From: Xestospongia muta
Lineage: Eukaryota > Porifera > Demospongiae > Haplosclerida > Petrosiidae
Assembly (NCBI GenBank): GCA_963693285.1
Contig: OY848917.1
Span: 8,494,192-8,558,191 of the forward strand
Direction: 5' to 3'
DNA length: 64,000 nucleotides
In this document: piece after piece, positions 48,255 through 62,100 of the stretch
Layout of the letters: every line of letters starts with the position of its first letter
Position numbering within the stretch: position 1 is the stretch's first letter
The notes under the pieces: model-generated
The model's database searches: none
What the model was told of the DNA's origin: nothing
Seen by the model: the letters and a program-made list of their open reading frames with translations, nothing else
Position numbers and translations under genes: made by a program

Positions 48255-50170
48255 TCACTCAAACTGCCCAAAAATTGATCTGCATTGATCACAAACATCA
48301 ATAAATTCATTTCTAATCTGATGAGGGTCCAGCTTGTCAAGTCATTCTTTGTGCACATGTAACATCATCACAATATTTAGTTGACATAGGGTCATGGTGG
48401 GCCTCAGGTAGGTAGGTCTTCACTCTTCTCAAAGAACTGAAGAATCTCTCACTTGTTGCGTTAGATGCAGGCATGACTAGGATCAACTTCACCAAGGTGA
48501 TAACCTCAGAGTAGAGTGATCAACCCATCTTGGACAATCCCGTAGATACTTGACAAGTTGACAACATAGTGCAGTGACACATTGTCATCAGGATTTAGGT
48601 TAGTAGACAAAGTCTGTAGTTGCATCCTCAGGTTAGCCATGTGAATGTCAGGAGAATAATGTTCTGTGATAGTAGCCAACTCTTCATCGTTGCTTTCCAT
48701 CCTACATGCCTTCAACAAGAGTTTCTCCATGGTGGAATATGTCCTGTACACAGGTTAATCAAAGCGATCTTCCAGGCAAGCCACAATCAGGTCGATAGCT
48801 GTGTTGTATACAATAACTCTATATATATAAGTGTTCTGGTGTATTGCAAAACTCAGCTGAAGCCTTGCCATCTTCATGGCAACCTGGTCACTTTCGCTTA
48901 CATGAAAGACATGGCTCTGACACATCAGCTTTGCTGCTTTAGTTGTGACTGCTTCCCAAAAGCTACATACATGAGCGTCTCCTCACAGTGACTTCAGATT
49001 TTTCTTCACAAGTCTAGCTCCTTCCTGTCCTTGTGCAGTGGACCCTCCTGCAGCATCTTCCTAAGATTATCAGTATGTGTAGAACCATTTCTGCTAATGA
49101 GACAGCATAGTAATATTCAAATGTACTCATTTGAGCTGCTACACCTTGAATTCGTGCCCTGGTTTCGGTATCCTTGACATCACCATAACATAGCTCCCAA
49201 AGCTCCTGCAAAACAGTGTAATTGTCTAGCACACTCCTCAATGCATCCATTTGTACAGTCCAACGTGTGGGACATAGCACACTAACACCAGGTAAGCCTG
49301 GTTGAGTCTCTGCCTTTAACGTTTGGAAAGCACCATCACGTTTTGGCGAGAGCTTGATCAGCTTCGACAATTCATGTGTAGTATCGATTGCATTTTTCAG
49401 TACTGAGACTCCCCTAATGGTGTCACTGGCTGCTAAGTTCAATACATAATCATAGTAATGTGTGTAATATGCATGGGGCTCCACCTCAAGTATCTGCTTG
49501 GCTACACCTGATTTTACTCCCAACATTCTACCTGCTCCACTGTATCATTGACCCCTATGTCTGTGGATATCCAAATTCAGAGCAAGGATAACATTCTTGA
49601 GCACAGTGACAATTGTCTTGGTATCAGTTGTGTCCAGCTGATAAAAGCCTACGAACTTTTCATGCGCTTGCAACTCATCATCAACATAGCAAAACTCAGT
49701 AATCAGTTGCTCCTTGTTGCTGGTATTGGTAGTCTTGTCCGCCATAATTGTGTAGTACTCTACACTTTGCAGTTCCATAATTATCTCTCACAGACAAGCA
49801 TGTACCCTTAATTTGAGCATTTCATTCTGTATGTCTTTTGTGGCGTAAATCTCGTTTTTTCATAAATTTATGCATTATCCTCAGCTCTGAGCAGGAGAGT
49901 TTGCATGAAGTTGCTGTTATCCTCCGTTCCATCCCCTTTAAGTGGGAGGCCCTGTCTAGCCAGAAATCTTACGTTCTGCAAGATAGTTAGTAATATTTGT
50001 TGGTTTCCAGGCTTTTTGGTTGCATGATAAATATCTTAAAGCTCATCTTTATCTTTGGTTTGGGTTGGAAGAACATAGAGGGCAGAATGAGCTTCGATGT
50101 GATGATCTGATTGCATGTGCTTAGGTATCTTAGCTACACAATCTTTCCAATTGCTGAATTCAGTTCCAAT
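48255..50170 (-). pseudogene. hAT transposase, ZMYM1-like, decayed
   Basis: Minus strand. From the acceptor TTATGCAG at 50,171: EFSNWKDCVAKIPKHMQSDH (TTF-type zinc-finger end), FLARQGLPLKGDGTEDNSNF, a frame change, YATKDIQNEMLKL, then VEYYTIMADKTTNTSNKEQL (49,778-49,545). It continues VLNLAASDTI, SVLCPTRWTVQMDALRSVLD and VLQELWEL (49,526-49,014), MEKLLLKACRMESNDEELA (48,751-48,506), and the C-terminal block AYLRPTMT-like, MMLHVHKE, QCRSIFGQFE with TGA at 48,255-48,257. The order is full-length for the family from the zinc finger on, with about five stops or frameshifts. Plausibly the same family as the relics at 1 and 53.8 kb. Confidence 0.85.
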
Positions 50171-50532
50171 CTGCATAAGGGAAAGAAAAAATCTGTACTG
50201 TAGCTACCTCACCATACACTATACTACGGATATTCCTTAGCTACTAATACAGGTATTATACATACACGTACCTAACTACACCCTAGACACAACAAAACAC
50301 ACAATACACACACACAATTATTGTGAATACTGGCACTTACAAATGCTGGCTTTAGGTGTTTGGACTGAAATATACTGTACTGCTGTATGGCTGTCAGACA
50401 GGTATAACAGAGAATAACGTCCTTTTTCATATCATAGTGAAGAAATGGATAGTCAACAAACCACTGAGATTGGCAAAATCTTTTTTTAGTACCGATTTTC
50501 TTCTATCAAAACACAAAGTTTTGATATGTAAG

Positions 50533-50780
50533 CAGTTGTTTGAGTAATTCTATTGGATACTCTCACTTTTACTTTTACTTTTCTTTGACTCCCACTAAGT
50601 AAGAAATTTCTTTTAAAGCAATGTGTCCATGCTATTGGGTTGAAGAATTTTCCTACAAGGACCCATACACGAGTCTGCAGCAAACACTTTATTAATGCTT
50701 CTGGATGACAATTGAAACCTGACAAAGTTCATTTTCTATATCTACCCGTCCTGTTTACATCTTGAACCCCAACTAATTTC
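50533..50780 (+). mobile_element. Solo 5' region of the IS4EU-like element
   Basis: Matches 46,755-47,005 (TTGTTTGAGTAATTCTATTGG, TTTCTTTTAAAGCAATG, ACACGAGTCTGCAG, CTTTATTAATGC). The ATG of the first copy is CTG here, and similarity ends soon after. Confidence 0.75.
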
Positions 50781-53429
50781 TATTTCTTCCTTGCACTTTC
50801 ATGATTTAAAAAATTTCAATTAATGACCCAGTGTATTAGTTTTAATGTCTTATTCTTTATTCCATTCTTGTCACATGCGAAATTTCTATTTTCATGTTGT
50901 TTGTAAAATAGAATCATGTCTGCATACTGCCAACACACCTTATGTACAATTAAATTAATTCCTTCAAGTGTTCTATCATAATGAATTAGTTCTAAAGCTA
51001 CCAGTTTTAGTACATTATTTCTTGTATACATTTTGCCAACTCTATTAATAATGTATTATTATAACTCCACTAGTGATATTTCTGAGTATAGTTAACTATT
51101 CCATTTTTATATGCATTAACTTTTCTTTAGGAACATGGCTGCAGGAATGACTAGGAAGGACAAAAAGTGGACTGTACGTTTACTAATTGAAAATTTAATT
51201 TTGCATAAAAACAGTGAACATTATTATATGTAGCAGGTTATAAAGCCCACAAGACTTTGCATGAAAATTGTAATATGCACATATCCCTGACATACATGTA
51301 AACTATACATGTAGGTTATGTGTACCTTTTTTGAACCTTTGTATAAATTACATTGAACTACATTACTATAGTTAATCCTCTTCATCAAATGTGTAAATGT
51401 GTTACTATTGTACTCACAATAAACTTGCATAAGTATCTTAATAGAGAATTCATATCACATAGTAGGAATGAGTATTTAGGCTTCACTCTTTCTTCCTTTA
51501 AATGAACTAACTGTTTAGATATCATGGTATATGACAAGGTCATCCAGAGTACTGTCCCATTTCAACAAATGTTCAAGGTTTTATGTGTTGATAGAAGTAG
51601 ATATAGGTTTGTAGTTATGAACATTAGTGTTCTCTCTATGTATAATAATACAATATCCAAGATACATTCCATTCCACCCACACCATTATTTCCATTGAAT
51701 TCTATAGAAATATGCCATAAATTTAGTTCTTTTAGAAAGTATATTTTATTGTCTATCAAATTCAAAGCAGATATACCTATAGAATTTACCCTAGTTACCT
51801 CAATAATAAACAGCACTAAATAATGTTTTTCAAGATTTATGTTCTGTTATGACAATCAAGCTTAATGACTAGTTCAATAATATGAACTACAATATAATGT
51901 ATACATTCCTAAAGTAAGATTTGTTTAGGAAAAAGGATTGTTGTGACTAGGGTACATTCCATAGTTTATATATTTTACTTTGAAATTGACAAGAATACTA
52001 GACAACTTACAAGAGCCATCATAATAATTCAGTATTTCTGTAAATATCATTAAAGTAGAGAATACTGTATACTTTTTAACACTTGAGGACAAAACATACA
52101 GTAATTTCTGTATAGTTACAGTGGACTGGAATGTACTCTGGATATGATACTATATTGTAATTACTGTGTCATGTATCCCACCCACATTCCTGTATCATAA
52201 ATAAAATGTTAACTACGAGCACTAAGGAAACATCTTTGCAGGACAATTGAGCTGAATGTCAGCCCAAATCTCTTTCTTAGGTTTTGAACCTTGTCCATTG
52301 TCTCTATGAAGTGCTTTAAGCATGTAAAGGACAACAATAAATTAATATTACCAGTAATAATTAATTAGCTACATTCTAAAATTTACTTGTAGGTTAAACT
52401 TTTTTGGAGCATACTTCAAACTTACATTTTTGAGAGGTTCCTTTTAACTGTTACTCTAGATGTGACAGTCATTATATTGATCGTTTTCATTATTTAAATT
52501 ATCACTACCTAATATAATAGAAGGTTAAGTGCAATATATGATTAAGGAATTGTTAATGAAACTAGATTAACAAATTAATATTATGAATTAGTTAAAATAA
52601 TAAATCAGTTAACAATTACAATTGTTTTCATGGCTAGCAATGAAAACGTTCTGATTGAAAAAACTGATTGACTGTTGCCATAGCCTCACACACATGGACA
52701 CAGTGAATATTTAAAGTGAATACACAGATGCACTAGTTCACTATTTAGATTTTTGATCAAAGCATAGTAAAAATGGAAGTGTTAAAGCCATCAGGGTTTA
52801 GAGCCGCTTCATTAAAAATTCCACAAAAAATGGATACCTAGTGGACAAAAGGATTGACAATGATATTGGAAATTGCACAAGAAGTTATTCACCATATTCT
52901 TTTAAGTAAAAGCCACCTTAATTTGTTTCCTTTGTTCCTTTCATTAATACTTATACTTAGAGACTCTTATTAGCTTACTCTATGAACAAACTCTTTTGTT
53001 ATTAGGCATTATTATTAGTAGTATTACAAGATCATTTCCTATTAGAGCTACAGGAAACACAAATAAAAGTATATATCTTTATCTATTGCCAAAACAGTTT
53101 TAGCATAGTAACAAACTTACAATGTGGTCAGTAGCTGGTTTTTTCATCATGTCAACAGTACATTGCACACTTTGATGGTACACAGCTTAGTAGTAACTTT
53201 GTTTGTAATGATGAATTTAAAAGGACAAATTATCAAGCTGCAAAAATGGAACAAAAAAGGCTTTGAGCAATATTTTAGCAATGTAGTGAGCTGATCAATA
53301 AAACTGCAAATAATGGTGTGGTAGACAGCATACAGACAGTTCTCCATTGAAAAACTTTATTATATATATTATTTGTGGGACTAGTAATAGTTTAGAATTT
53401 AGCTTATGTAATCTCATACACTACATACT
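50781..53429. other. No gene seen
   Basis: AT-rich. Short frames with no feature. A 16-codon start (MEVLKPSGFRAASLKI) at 52,772 ends quickly and is not recognised. Confidence 0.45.
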
Positions 53430-53676
53430 TGTGGACTGTAAGCATAGTAATAATAACTATGTAGAGCTATATAATATGTCTATTATCATAGTCTCTTTTT
53501 TACCTTTATGTCTTAACATTTGATGTTACTACATGACATATGGATTTTTTATATAATAGGAGGTAAGTAAGTATTAACTAATAAAATATGATTATTATCA
53601 TAGTATTTGTTAGCCCTTTTGTTTCCTTCTCTAATTTGAACTTACAACCTAGCATACAGATGTGTTATATAATAGC
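53430..53676 (+). repeat. Left edge of satellite array 2 (diverged monomers)
   Basis: About one and a half monomers of the 146-bp satellite (ATGTTACTACATGACATATGG, then TATAATAGGAGGTAAGTAAG), more diverged than the main array and cut by the hAT relic. Confidence 0.8.
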
Positions 53677-54123
53677 ACGCATAGGAGGCTGAAGGGGTGC
53701 TGGAGGGGCTAGAGCCCCCCCCCCAATATTTAGAAAGGGGGGCTCAGCCCCCCCCCCCCAATTTTTATTGCTTGCTACTTACCCCACAAAAAAATCTAAG
53801 TTAATCTTATTGGTGTTGATGAAACTGTCAAACGTTTTGCCATATTTGCATGCCACAATGACGGAAAAACAGCTTAACAATTGTCTGGTCCTTCATGTAC
53901 ACAAATGCATAACTAATGAGTGTGATCTTGTTGAAAGAGCTAAGGAATTTGTTATGGTAAATGATGAGTGAAGGAAATATTTGGTACATTTTAAATTAAT
54001 GTTGGTAATACTGATTGTGATTATATCAAACATAATTTCTGCATTATGGGTACATTTGTGTCTGCACATTCATCACATAGTTATGGTGTGAGCCCCCCCA
54101 AAATATAAATGCCTCATCCACCT
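53677..54123 (+). mobile_element. hAT relic inside the satellite (copy 2)
   Basis: Bounded by CATAGGAGGCTGAAGG on the left and, inverted, CATAGGTGGATGAGG on the right, compatible with worn hAT terminal repeats. Inside are two C-runs of about ten and the transposase C-terminal frame (VLPYLHATMTEKQLNNC, then DLVERAKEFV, TGA at 53,969-53,971). From 53,834 on it matches window base 1. Satellite monomers lie on both sides. I could not establish a clean 8-bp target duplication. Confidence 0.7.
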
Positions 54124-57100
54124 ATGGCACATAATTGTGATATATTATTGTAATATAATAAATACTATTAACTAATGAAATATGATTATTTTGAAAATTT
54201 GTTTAATCCTTTTGTTTCCTTCTTTTTCCTTATATTTCATGTTACTACCTGGCCTATAGATGTATTATTATATAATAGTCAATAAGTCTAGTATAAATAA
54301 GTAAACTATTAACTAATGAAATATTGTTTTTTTTTTATCATATACTTTAACCCTTTTGTTTCCTTCTTTACCTTTATATTTAATGATACTACTGGATCTT
54401 TTGGTATATTATAATAGTGGGTAAGTGTAATCTATCTTAGTATAATAGGTAATTATTAACTAATGAATATGTCTATTGTCATAATTTGTTTATCCTTTTG
54501 TTTTCTTCTCTATTTTTGATATTACTACCTGACATATGGATGTATCATTATATAATAGCGAGTAAGTATGATCTATTGTAGTATGATAAGTAACTATTAA
54601 TTATTGAAATATGGTTATTGTCATAGTTTGTTTATCCCTTTTGTTTTCTTCTCTACCTTTATATTTGATGTTACTATCTGACATATGGATGTATTATATA
54701 ATAGCCAGTAAGTCTGATCTATTGTAGTATAATAGATAACTATTAATTATTGAAATATGGTTATTGTCATAGTTTGTTTATCTCTTTTGTTTCCTTCTTT
54801 ACCTTTATATTTAATGTTCTAACCTGACATTGATGTATTATATAATAGCGGGTAAGTCTGATCTATTGTAGTACAATAGGTAACTATTAATTATTGAAAT
54901 ATGGTTATTGTCATAGTTTGTTTATCCCTTTTGTTTCCTTGTCTACCTTTATATTTGATGTTACTACCTGACATATGAATGTATTATATAATAGCTGGTA
55001 AGTCTGATCTATTGTAGTATAATAGGTATCTATTAATTAATGAAATGTGGTTATTGTCATAGTTTGTTTATCCCTTTTGTTTTCTTCTCTACCTTTATAT
55101 TTGATATTACAACCTGACATATTGATGTATTATATAATAGCCAGTAAGTCTGATCTATTGTAGTATAATAAGTAACTATTAATTACTTAAATATGGTTAT
55201 TGTTATAGTTTGCTTATCCCTTTTGTTTCCTTCTCTACCTTTATATTTGATGTTACTACCTGACATATGGATGTATTATATAATAGCTGGTAAGTCTGAT
55301 CTATTGTAGTATAATAAGTAACTATTAATTATTGAAATATGGTTATTGTCATAGTTTGTTTATCTCTTTTGTTTCCTTCTCTACCTTTATATTTAATGTT
55401 ACTACCTGACATATGGATGTGTTGTATAATAGGGGGTAAGTCTGATCTATTATAGTATAATAAGTAATTATTAATTAATGAAATATGGTTATTGTCATAG
55501 TTTGTTTATCCCTTTTGTTTCCTTCTCTACCTTTATATTTGATATTACAACCTGACATATTGATGTATTATATAATAGCGGGTAAGTCTGATCTATTGTA
55601 GTATAATAAGTAACTATTAATTATTGAAATATGGTTATTGTCATAGTTTGTTTATCCCTTTTGTTTCTTTCTCTACCTTTATATTTAATGTTACTACCTG
55701 ATATATGGATGTATTATATAATAGCTGGTAAGTCTGATCTATGTAGTAAATAAGTAACTATTAATTATTGAAATATGGTTATTGTCATAGTTTGTTTATC
55801 CCTTTTGTTTCCTTCTCTACCTTTATATTTAATGTTACTACCTGATATATGGATGTATTATGTAATAGGGGGTAAGTATTATCTATTGTAACATAATAAG
55901 TAACTAATTATTAGTGAAATATGGTTATTGTCATAGTTTGTTTATCATTTTTGTTTCTTTCTCTATTTTTGATATTACTATCTGACATATGGATGTATTA
56001 TGTAATAGCGGGTAAGTCTGATCTATTGTAGTATAATAAGTAACTATTAATTATTGAAATATGGTTATTGTCATAGTTTGTTTTTTCTCTTTGTTTCCTT
56101 CTTTACCTTTATATTTGATGTTACTACCTGACATATGGATGTATTATATAATAGGAGGTAAGTCTTATCTATTGTAGTATAATAAGTAACTATTAATTAA
56201 TGAAATATGGTTACTATCATAGTTTGTTTATATCTTTTGTTCTTTCTCCACCTTTATATTTGATGTTACTACCTGACGTAATGATGTATTATATAATAGC
56301 CAGTAAGTCTGATCTATTGTAGTATAATAAGTAACTATTAATTAATGAAATATGGTTACTGTCATAGTTTGTTTATATCTTTTGTTTCTTTCTCTACCTT
56401 TATATTTGATGTTACTACCTGACGTAATGATGTATTATATAATAGCGGGTAAGTATGATTTATTGTATATAATAAGTAACTATTAATTAATGAAATATAG
56501 TTATTGTCATAGTTTGTTTATCCCTTTTGTTTCCTTCTCTACCTTTATATTTGATGTTACTACCTGACATATGGATGTATTATATAATAGCCAGTAAGTC
56601 TGATCTATTATAGTATAATATGTTACTATTAATTTTTGAAATATAGTTATTGTCATAGTTTGTTTATCATTTTTGTTTCCTACTCTACCTTTATATTTGA
56701 TGTTACTACCTGACATATGGATGCATTATATAATAGAGTGTAAGTCTGATCTATTGTAGTATAATAAGTAACTATTAATTAATGAAATATGGTTACTGTC
56801 ATAGTTTGTTTAATCCCTTTTGTTTCCATCTCTACCTTTATATTTGATGTTACTACCTGACATATGGATGTATTATATAATAGGTGGTAAGTATGATTTA
56901 TTGTAGTATAATAAGTAACTATTAATTAATGAAATATGGTTACTGTCATAGTTTGTTTATATCTTTTGTTTCTTTCTCTACCTTTATATTTGATGTTACT
57001 ACCTGACATAATGATGTATTATATAATAGCGGGTAAGTATGATTTATTGTATATAATAAGTAACGATTAATCAATGAAATATAGTTATTGTCATAGTTTG

Positions 57101-58650
57101 TTTATCATTTTTGTTTCCTTCTCTACCTTATATTTGATGTTACTACCTGACATATGGATGTATTATATAATAGGTGGTAAGTATGATTTATTGTAGTATA
57201 AACTATTAATTAATGAAATATAGTTATTGTCATAGTTTGTTTATCCCTTTTGTTTCCTTCTCTACCTTTATATTTGATGTTACTACCTGACATATGGATG
57301 TATTATACAATAGGATGTAAGTCTGATCTATTGTAGTATAATAAGAAACTATTAATTTTTGTGTCCTTCTCTACCTTTATATTTGATGTTACTACCTGAC
57401 ATATGGATGTATTATATAATAGTTGGTAAGTATGATTTATTGTAGTATAAACTATTAATTAATGAAATGTAGCTATTGTCATAGTTTGTTTATCCCTTTT
57501 GTTTCCTTCTCTACCTTTATATTTGATGTTACTACCTGACATATGGATATATTATATAATAGACTGTAAGTCTGATCTATTGTAGTATAATAAGAAACTA
57601 TTAATTAATCAAATAAAGTTATTGTCATAGTTTGTTTATCCCTTTTATTTCCTTCTCTACCTTTATATTTGATGTTACTACCTGACATATGGATGTATTA
57701 TATAATAGCGGGTAAGTATGATCTATTGTAGTATAATAAGTAACTATTAATTAATGAAATATAGTTATTGTCATAGTTTGTTTATCCTTATTGTTTTCTT
57801 CTCTACCTTTATATTTGATGTTACTACCTGACATATGGATGTATTATATTATAGGAGGTAAGTCTTATCTATTGTAGTATAATAAGTAACTATTTATTAA
57901 TGAAATATAGTTATTGTCAAAGTTTGTTTATCCCTTTTGTTTCGTTTTCTACCTTCATATTTGATGTTACTACCTGACATATGGATGTATTATATAATAG
58001 CGGGTAACTATGATCTATTGTAGTATAATAAGTAACTATTAATTAATGAAATATGGTTTTTGTCATAGTTTGTTTATCCCTTTTGTTTCCTTCTCTACCT
58101 TTATATTTGATGTTACTACCTGACATATGGATGTATTATATAATAGGCAGTAAGTCTGATCTATTGTAGTATAATAAGTCACTATTAATTAATGAAATAT
58201 AGTTATTGTCATAGTTTGTTTATCCCTTTAATTTCCTTTTCTACCTTTATATTTAATGTTACTACCTGACATATGGATGTATTATATAATAGGATATAAG
58301 TCTGATCTATTTTAGTATAATAAGTTACTATTAATTATTAAAATATAGTTATTGTCATAGTTTGTTTATCCCTTTTATTTCCTTTTCTACCTTTATATTT
58401 AATGTTACTACCTGACATATCAATGTTTTATATAAAAGCTTGTAAGTATGATTTATTGTAATATAATAAGTAACTATTTATTAATGAAATATGGTTACTG
58501 TCATAGTTTGTTTATCCTTTTTATTTCCTTCTCCTCCTTTATAATTGATGTTATTACCTGACATATGGATGTATTATATAATAGGATGTAAGTCTGATCT
58601 ATTGTAGTATAATAAGTAACTATTAATTAATAAAATATGGTTATTGTCAG
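54124..58650 (+). repeat. Satellite array 2, ~146-bp monomer, about 31 copies
   Basis: Same monomer, strand and flank as array 1. It is about 1.36 kb shorter and without the second 1,894-bp block. The edge monomers match those of array 1 one for one; the middle monomers do not line up simply, which indicates independent expansion and contraction since duplication. Confidence 0.95.
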
Positions 58651-59155
58651 AGTTTATTAATTTTAGAGCTTCTTTCTTTTAACTGAAAACTTAGTTTTTT
58701 ATTTGTACTATTAACGTTTCCATGACAATAATAATTCTAAAATTTTAATATTTGTGATCTATAATTATATGTATTAATTATCATGTAATTGTAATAATGC
58801 TTACTTTAATGTTTTTTTGTATTCTCTCTTGTCTAGAGAATGGAATTAAGAGGTCAGTTCTAATTGTCTCAGATAATTTGCATGTGACATTTGACTATAT
58901 TCGTAATCAGAAACTTAATTTTAAGACTGTGCTGCACTTCTATTTCTTACTGAGAAAAGTTTTTATCTTGCCATTACTGCCTACTACAAAGAGCATCCTA
59001 CTTTTGGTTTTAAGCCATGTGTGAATATACAAATATGTCCATTGTTGTCATTTTATTCTATAGCTGTTAAAGTTTGCTTTCTACATTTATTTCTTCCCCA
59101 TAGACATAGTTCCCAACTCTCCTATTTTAACAACTCTAATATTTTGCTATATAAA

Positions 59156-62100
59156 ATGATTATATTCCAAAGTTTAGATATTTTATATGATTCTAATATG
59201 TTTGAAAATACAGAGTCTTATAAAAGAGCTCTAGCTGATGGAGAGAGGAATGTACCTTATGCTCGAGTCATGCTTCTCGGTACAGCAGGTGTAGGGAAGA
59301 CTACCTTTAAGCGATCGCTGATGAAACTACCATTTGAGTGTGACACTACCAGCACTGGTCTTTCAGATATATATCGTATTCGCCCGTTTGGCCATGAGTG
59401 GAAAACTTTGAAAGATGATCAATGGAAAGTAGCCACATATGAAGATGAGTTGGAGGAAATGGCACACTTACTGTCATCTATCTACAAAGATAATTTAGGT
59501 GCACATAATCCAAGTGATGCAATTGAAGCATCATTGCTTTATGATACTACTAGTGCACAGTTGTCACTTGATGTTGCTGAGGATCAAATTGAAGAAATGG
59601 AAGAAAGGAAAGTAAACAAGATTCTTAATGAAGCTATTGACTTAGTTAATTCTCAAGCAGCCACCAATACCGATGCTCAACCATTTTTACATATTTGGGA
59701 TTGTGGGGGTCAACCTGCATTCCTTGAACTTCTACCACCATTTCTCACTCCTCGTACCTTGTTTATTCTAATGTTTGATGCATCAAGAGGGCTTAATGAA
59801 AGATGGAGGTCTGTGCTGAATAAAGATGGTCATGAAAAATTCCTTGAAGAAGTTAACATGACCACTTTAGAGCTTATGCTTAGTTGGATGGCAAATATTC
59901 ATGGTCATCTTGCTAAAGGCAATCAAGGTAAAAGCTTTCCTGGCTATCCTCGAATACTTTGCATTGGCACTCGTGGAGATCGCCTGGAATCTGAAGAGCA
60001 AAGGAGTGCAGTTAAATCTGAATTGGAGTCTCATATAAAAGGAAAAGCATTCAGAGAGCTCATCGAAGATGTCTTCATAGTTGATAACACAACATCTGGC
60101 TTTTTGGCGTTTGAAGACCGTAATCTTGCAGACATACGAAGAATCATTAGTAATTTTACTTATGAAAAGCTCATTGTCAAGACACCTGTAAGCTGGGTAC
60201 TCTTTCGGAAGGTAATTCAAGCCTTGGAAGAAAATGTTGTGAGTCTTGAAGAAGCTCATATCATTGCACGTGCTTGCAAGATTTCACCTGATGATGTTCC
60301 TAAAGTCCTTCTCTTTTATCATGATTTAGGGGCTTTACTATTCTATCCTCATATTAAAGGTCTTCACAACAAAGTTGTTGTTAGTCCCAAATATTTTGTT
60401 GATGTTATTGGTAAACTATTTACCGTAGATCGTTGCAATGTTAAATTTGATGTAATGGATATGTGGGAAAAATTTCAAGAAAATGGCATTTTAATTGAGC
60501 CTCTGTATAAGTCTATATGGGAACAAAGTGACGATTTTCATCCTGATGCTCTAATAGATCTCTTAGTAGATTTTCGTATAGCTGCTGAATTTCGCACCAG
60601 TATACATCATGATCCTAATGTCAAGCAATACTTTGTACCTGCAATTCTGAAATCATTTCCTGGAGACCCTTATAAAGTTTTCCCTGATAGTTACATGCAC
60701 GCGTCACCTTTACACATCATATTTTCAATTGGTTTCGTACCACCAGGTTTTTTTACACGTTTCGTCACTACTATCGCCAGTAATCCTACTTATAAGCTTT
60801 GTTTTGATCATGGTGTTTATAGAAACCATGTAACCTTTCGGTGTGATGATTCATTTGTTGCTTTCACAGACCTTCAAAATGCAATACTTGTTGATGTAGT
60901 GAGCTATGATCGAAATAATTCCATTATGCCATTTGCTGAATTCTGTCAAAACCTCAAAATGTTTATTGAAAAAAGTGCAAAAGCTGTTGAAATAACTCTT
61001 AGTGGGTCACAGGCAACATTTACTGAAGAAACGTCTTATCATATTACCTTTGAATTTAAATATGTTTGTCAATCAGACAAATGTGCTCATCAACTAGATC
61101 AACTAGATCATCAACATTACGTACAAACCTCTTCAGAGCAAACTAGTAGTAAACTTGTTTATTGTGAAAAAAGTGAAGAGAAATTACCATACCGATCATT
61201 GTCAGCAGAGGAAGCATACTGGTTCAAGGATGACATGACAATACAGAAGGTACACCATAGAAGTCGATATTGTTTCATATATGACAATTTTGTACTTAGG
61301 AAACACAGCATATCCTTTCTGATAACTCGATTCAGAAGCACTCTCAGTTAGTATAACAATTAGTTTTTAACTAATGTTATTGCCTTTTCAGAGTATCTGT
61401 CAGTAAAGATTCTGTTGCTAGTAAGGCAGAAACACATGAAAAAGTGGTGAGAATGTTAAAAATTGGCCATTATTTCACACATGCAATTGGTTAACACAAT
61501 TTCTCAGTTTGTGTTTACAGTTCTGCTGCTGACAGAAAATGCAATACTTTAATGTGAAAATAATACTTTATTGTAGACCATAAATATTTAATCTTGGAAC
61601 CTTACTATATTTAATTTATGGCTTTTCTCTGCCAGGATGTTAGCCTCAGCAAAATTTTATAAATTTTTTTAAAAAGTTTTCACTTTTTAACATTTCTAGA
61701 TTTGAGATAGGTTTGTATGCATGTCAACTGAAGGAAATTGAATTGTCTTGAAACAGATATTTTAACATAATTAATTATAATAATTTTTTCCAATATACAT
61801 AGGTTGGACAACAGAGTCTCAGGAAAGGTAAAAAATCCTAGTTAATAAATCTAATGTGGCATATTTGGAATGACAGATTTGACATAGCCATAGTTATGTT
61901 ATTATGTATTTTCAACTCCATTCTATATTTTTGTATTACATCTAGGTTAACATTAATACATTATTATATTTCCAAACAATGTTATAGGTCGATTTGCTTC
62001 ATTTGTTACAGTTAATCATGTAGTTAACTTTATTTCATTTGCTTGCATAACATAGATTGTAAAACTGTATTTTATTTAGCTCGTCTGGAAGATGTTAGTG

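Noticed and set aside
49548..49811. Plus-strand 87-codon frame
   Set aside because: Antisense of the hAT transposase block, which has clear family motifs.
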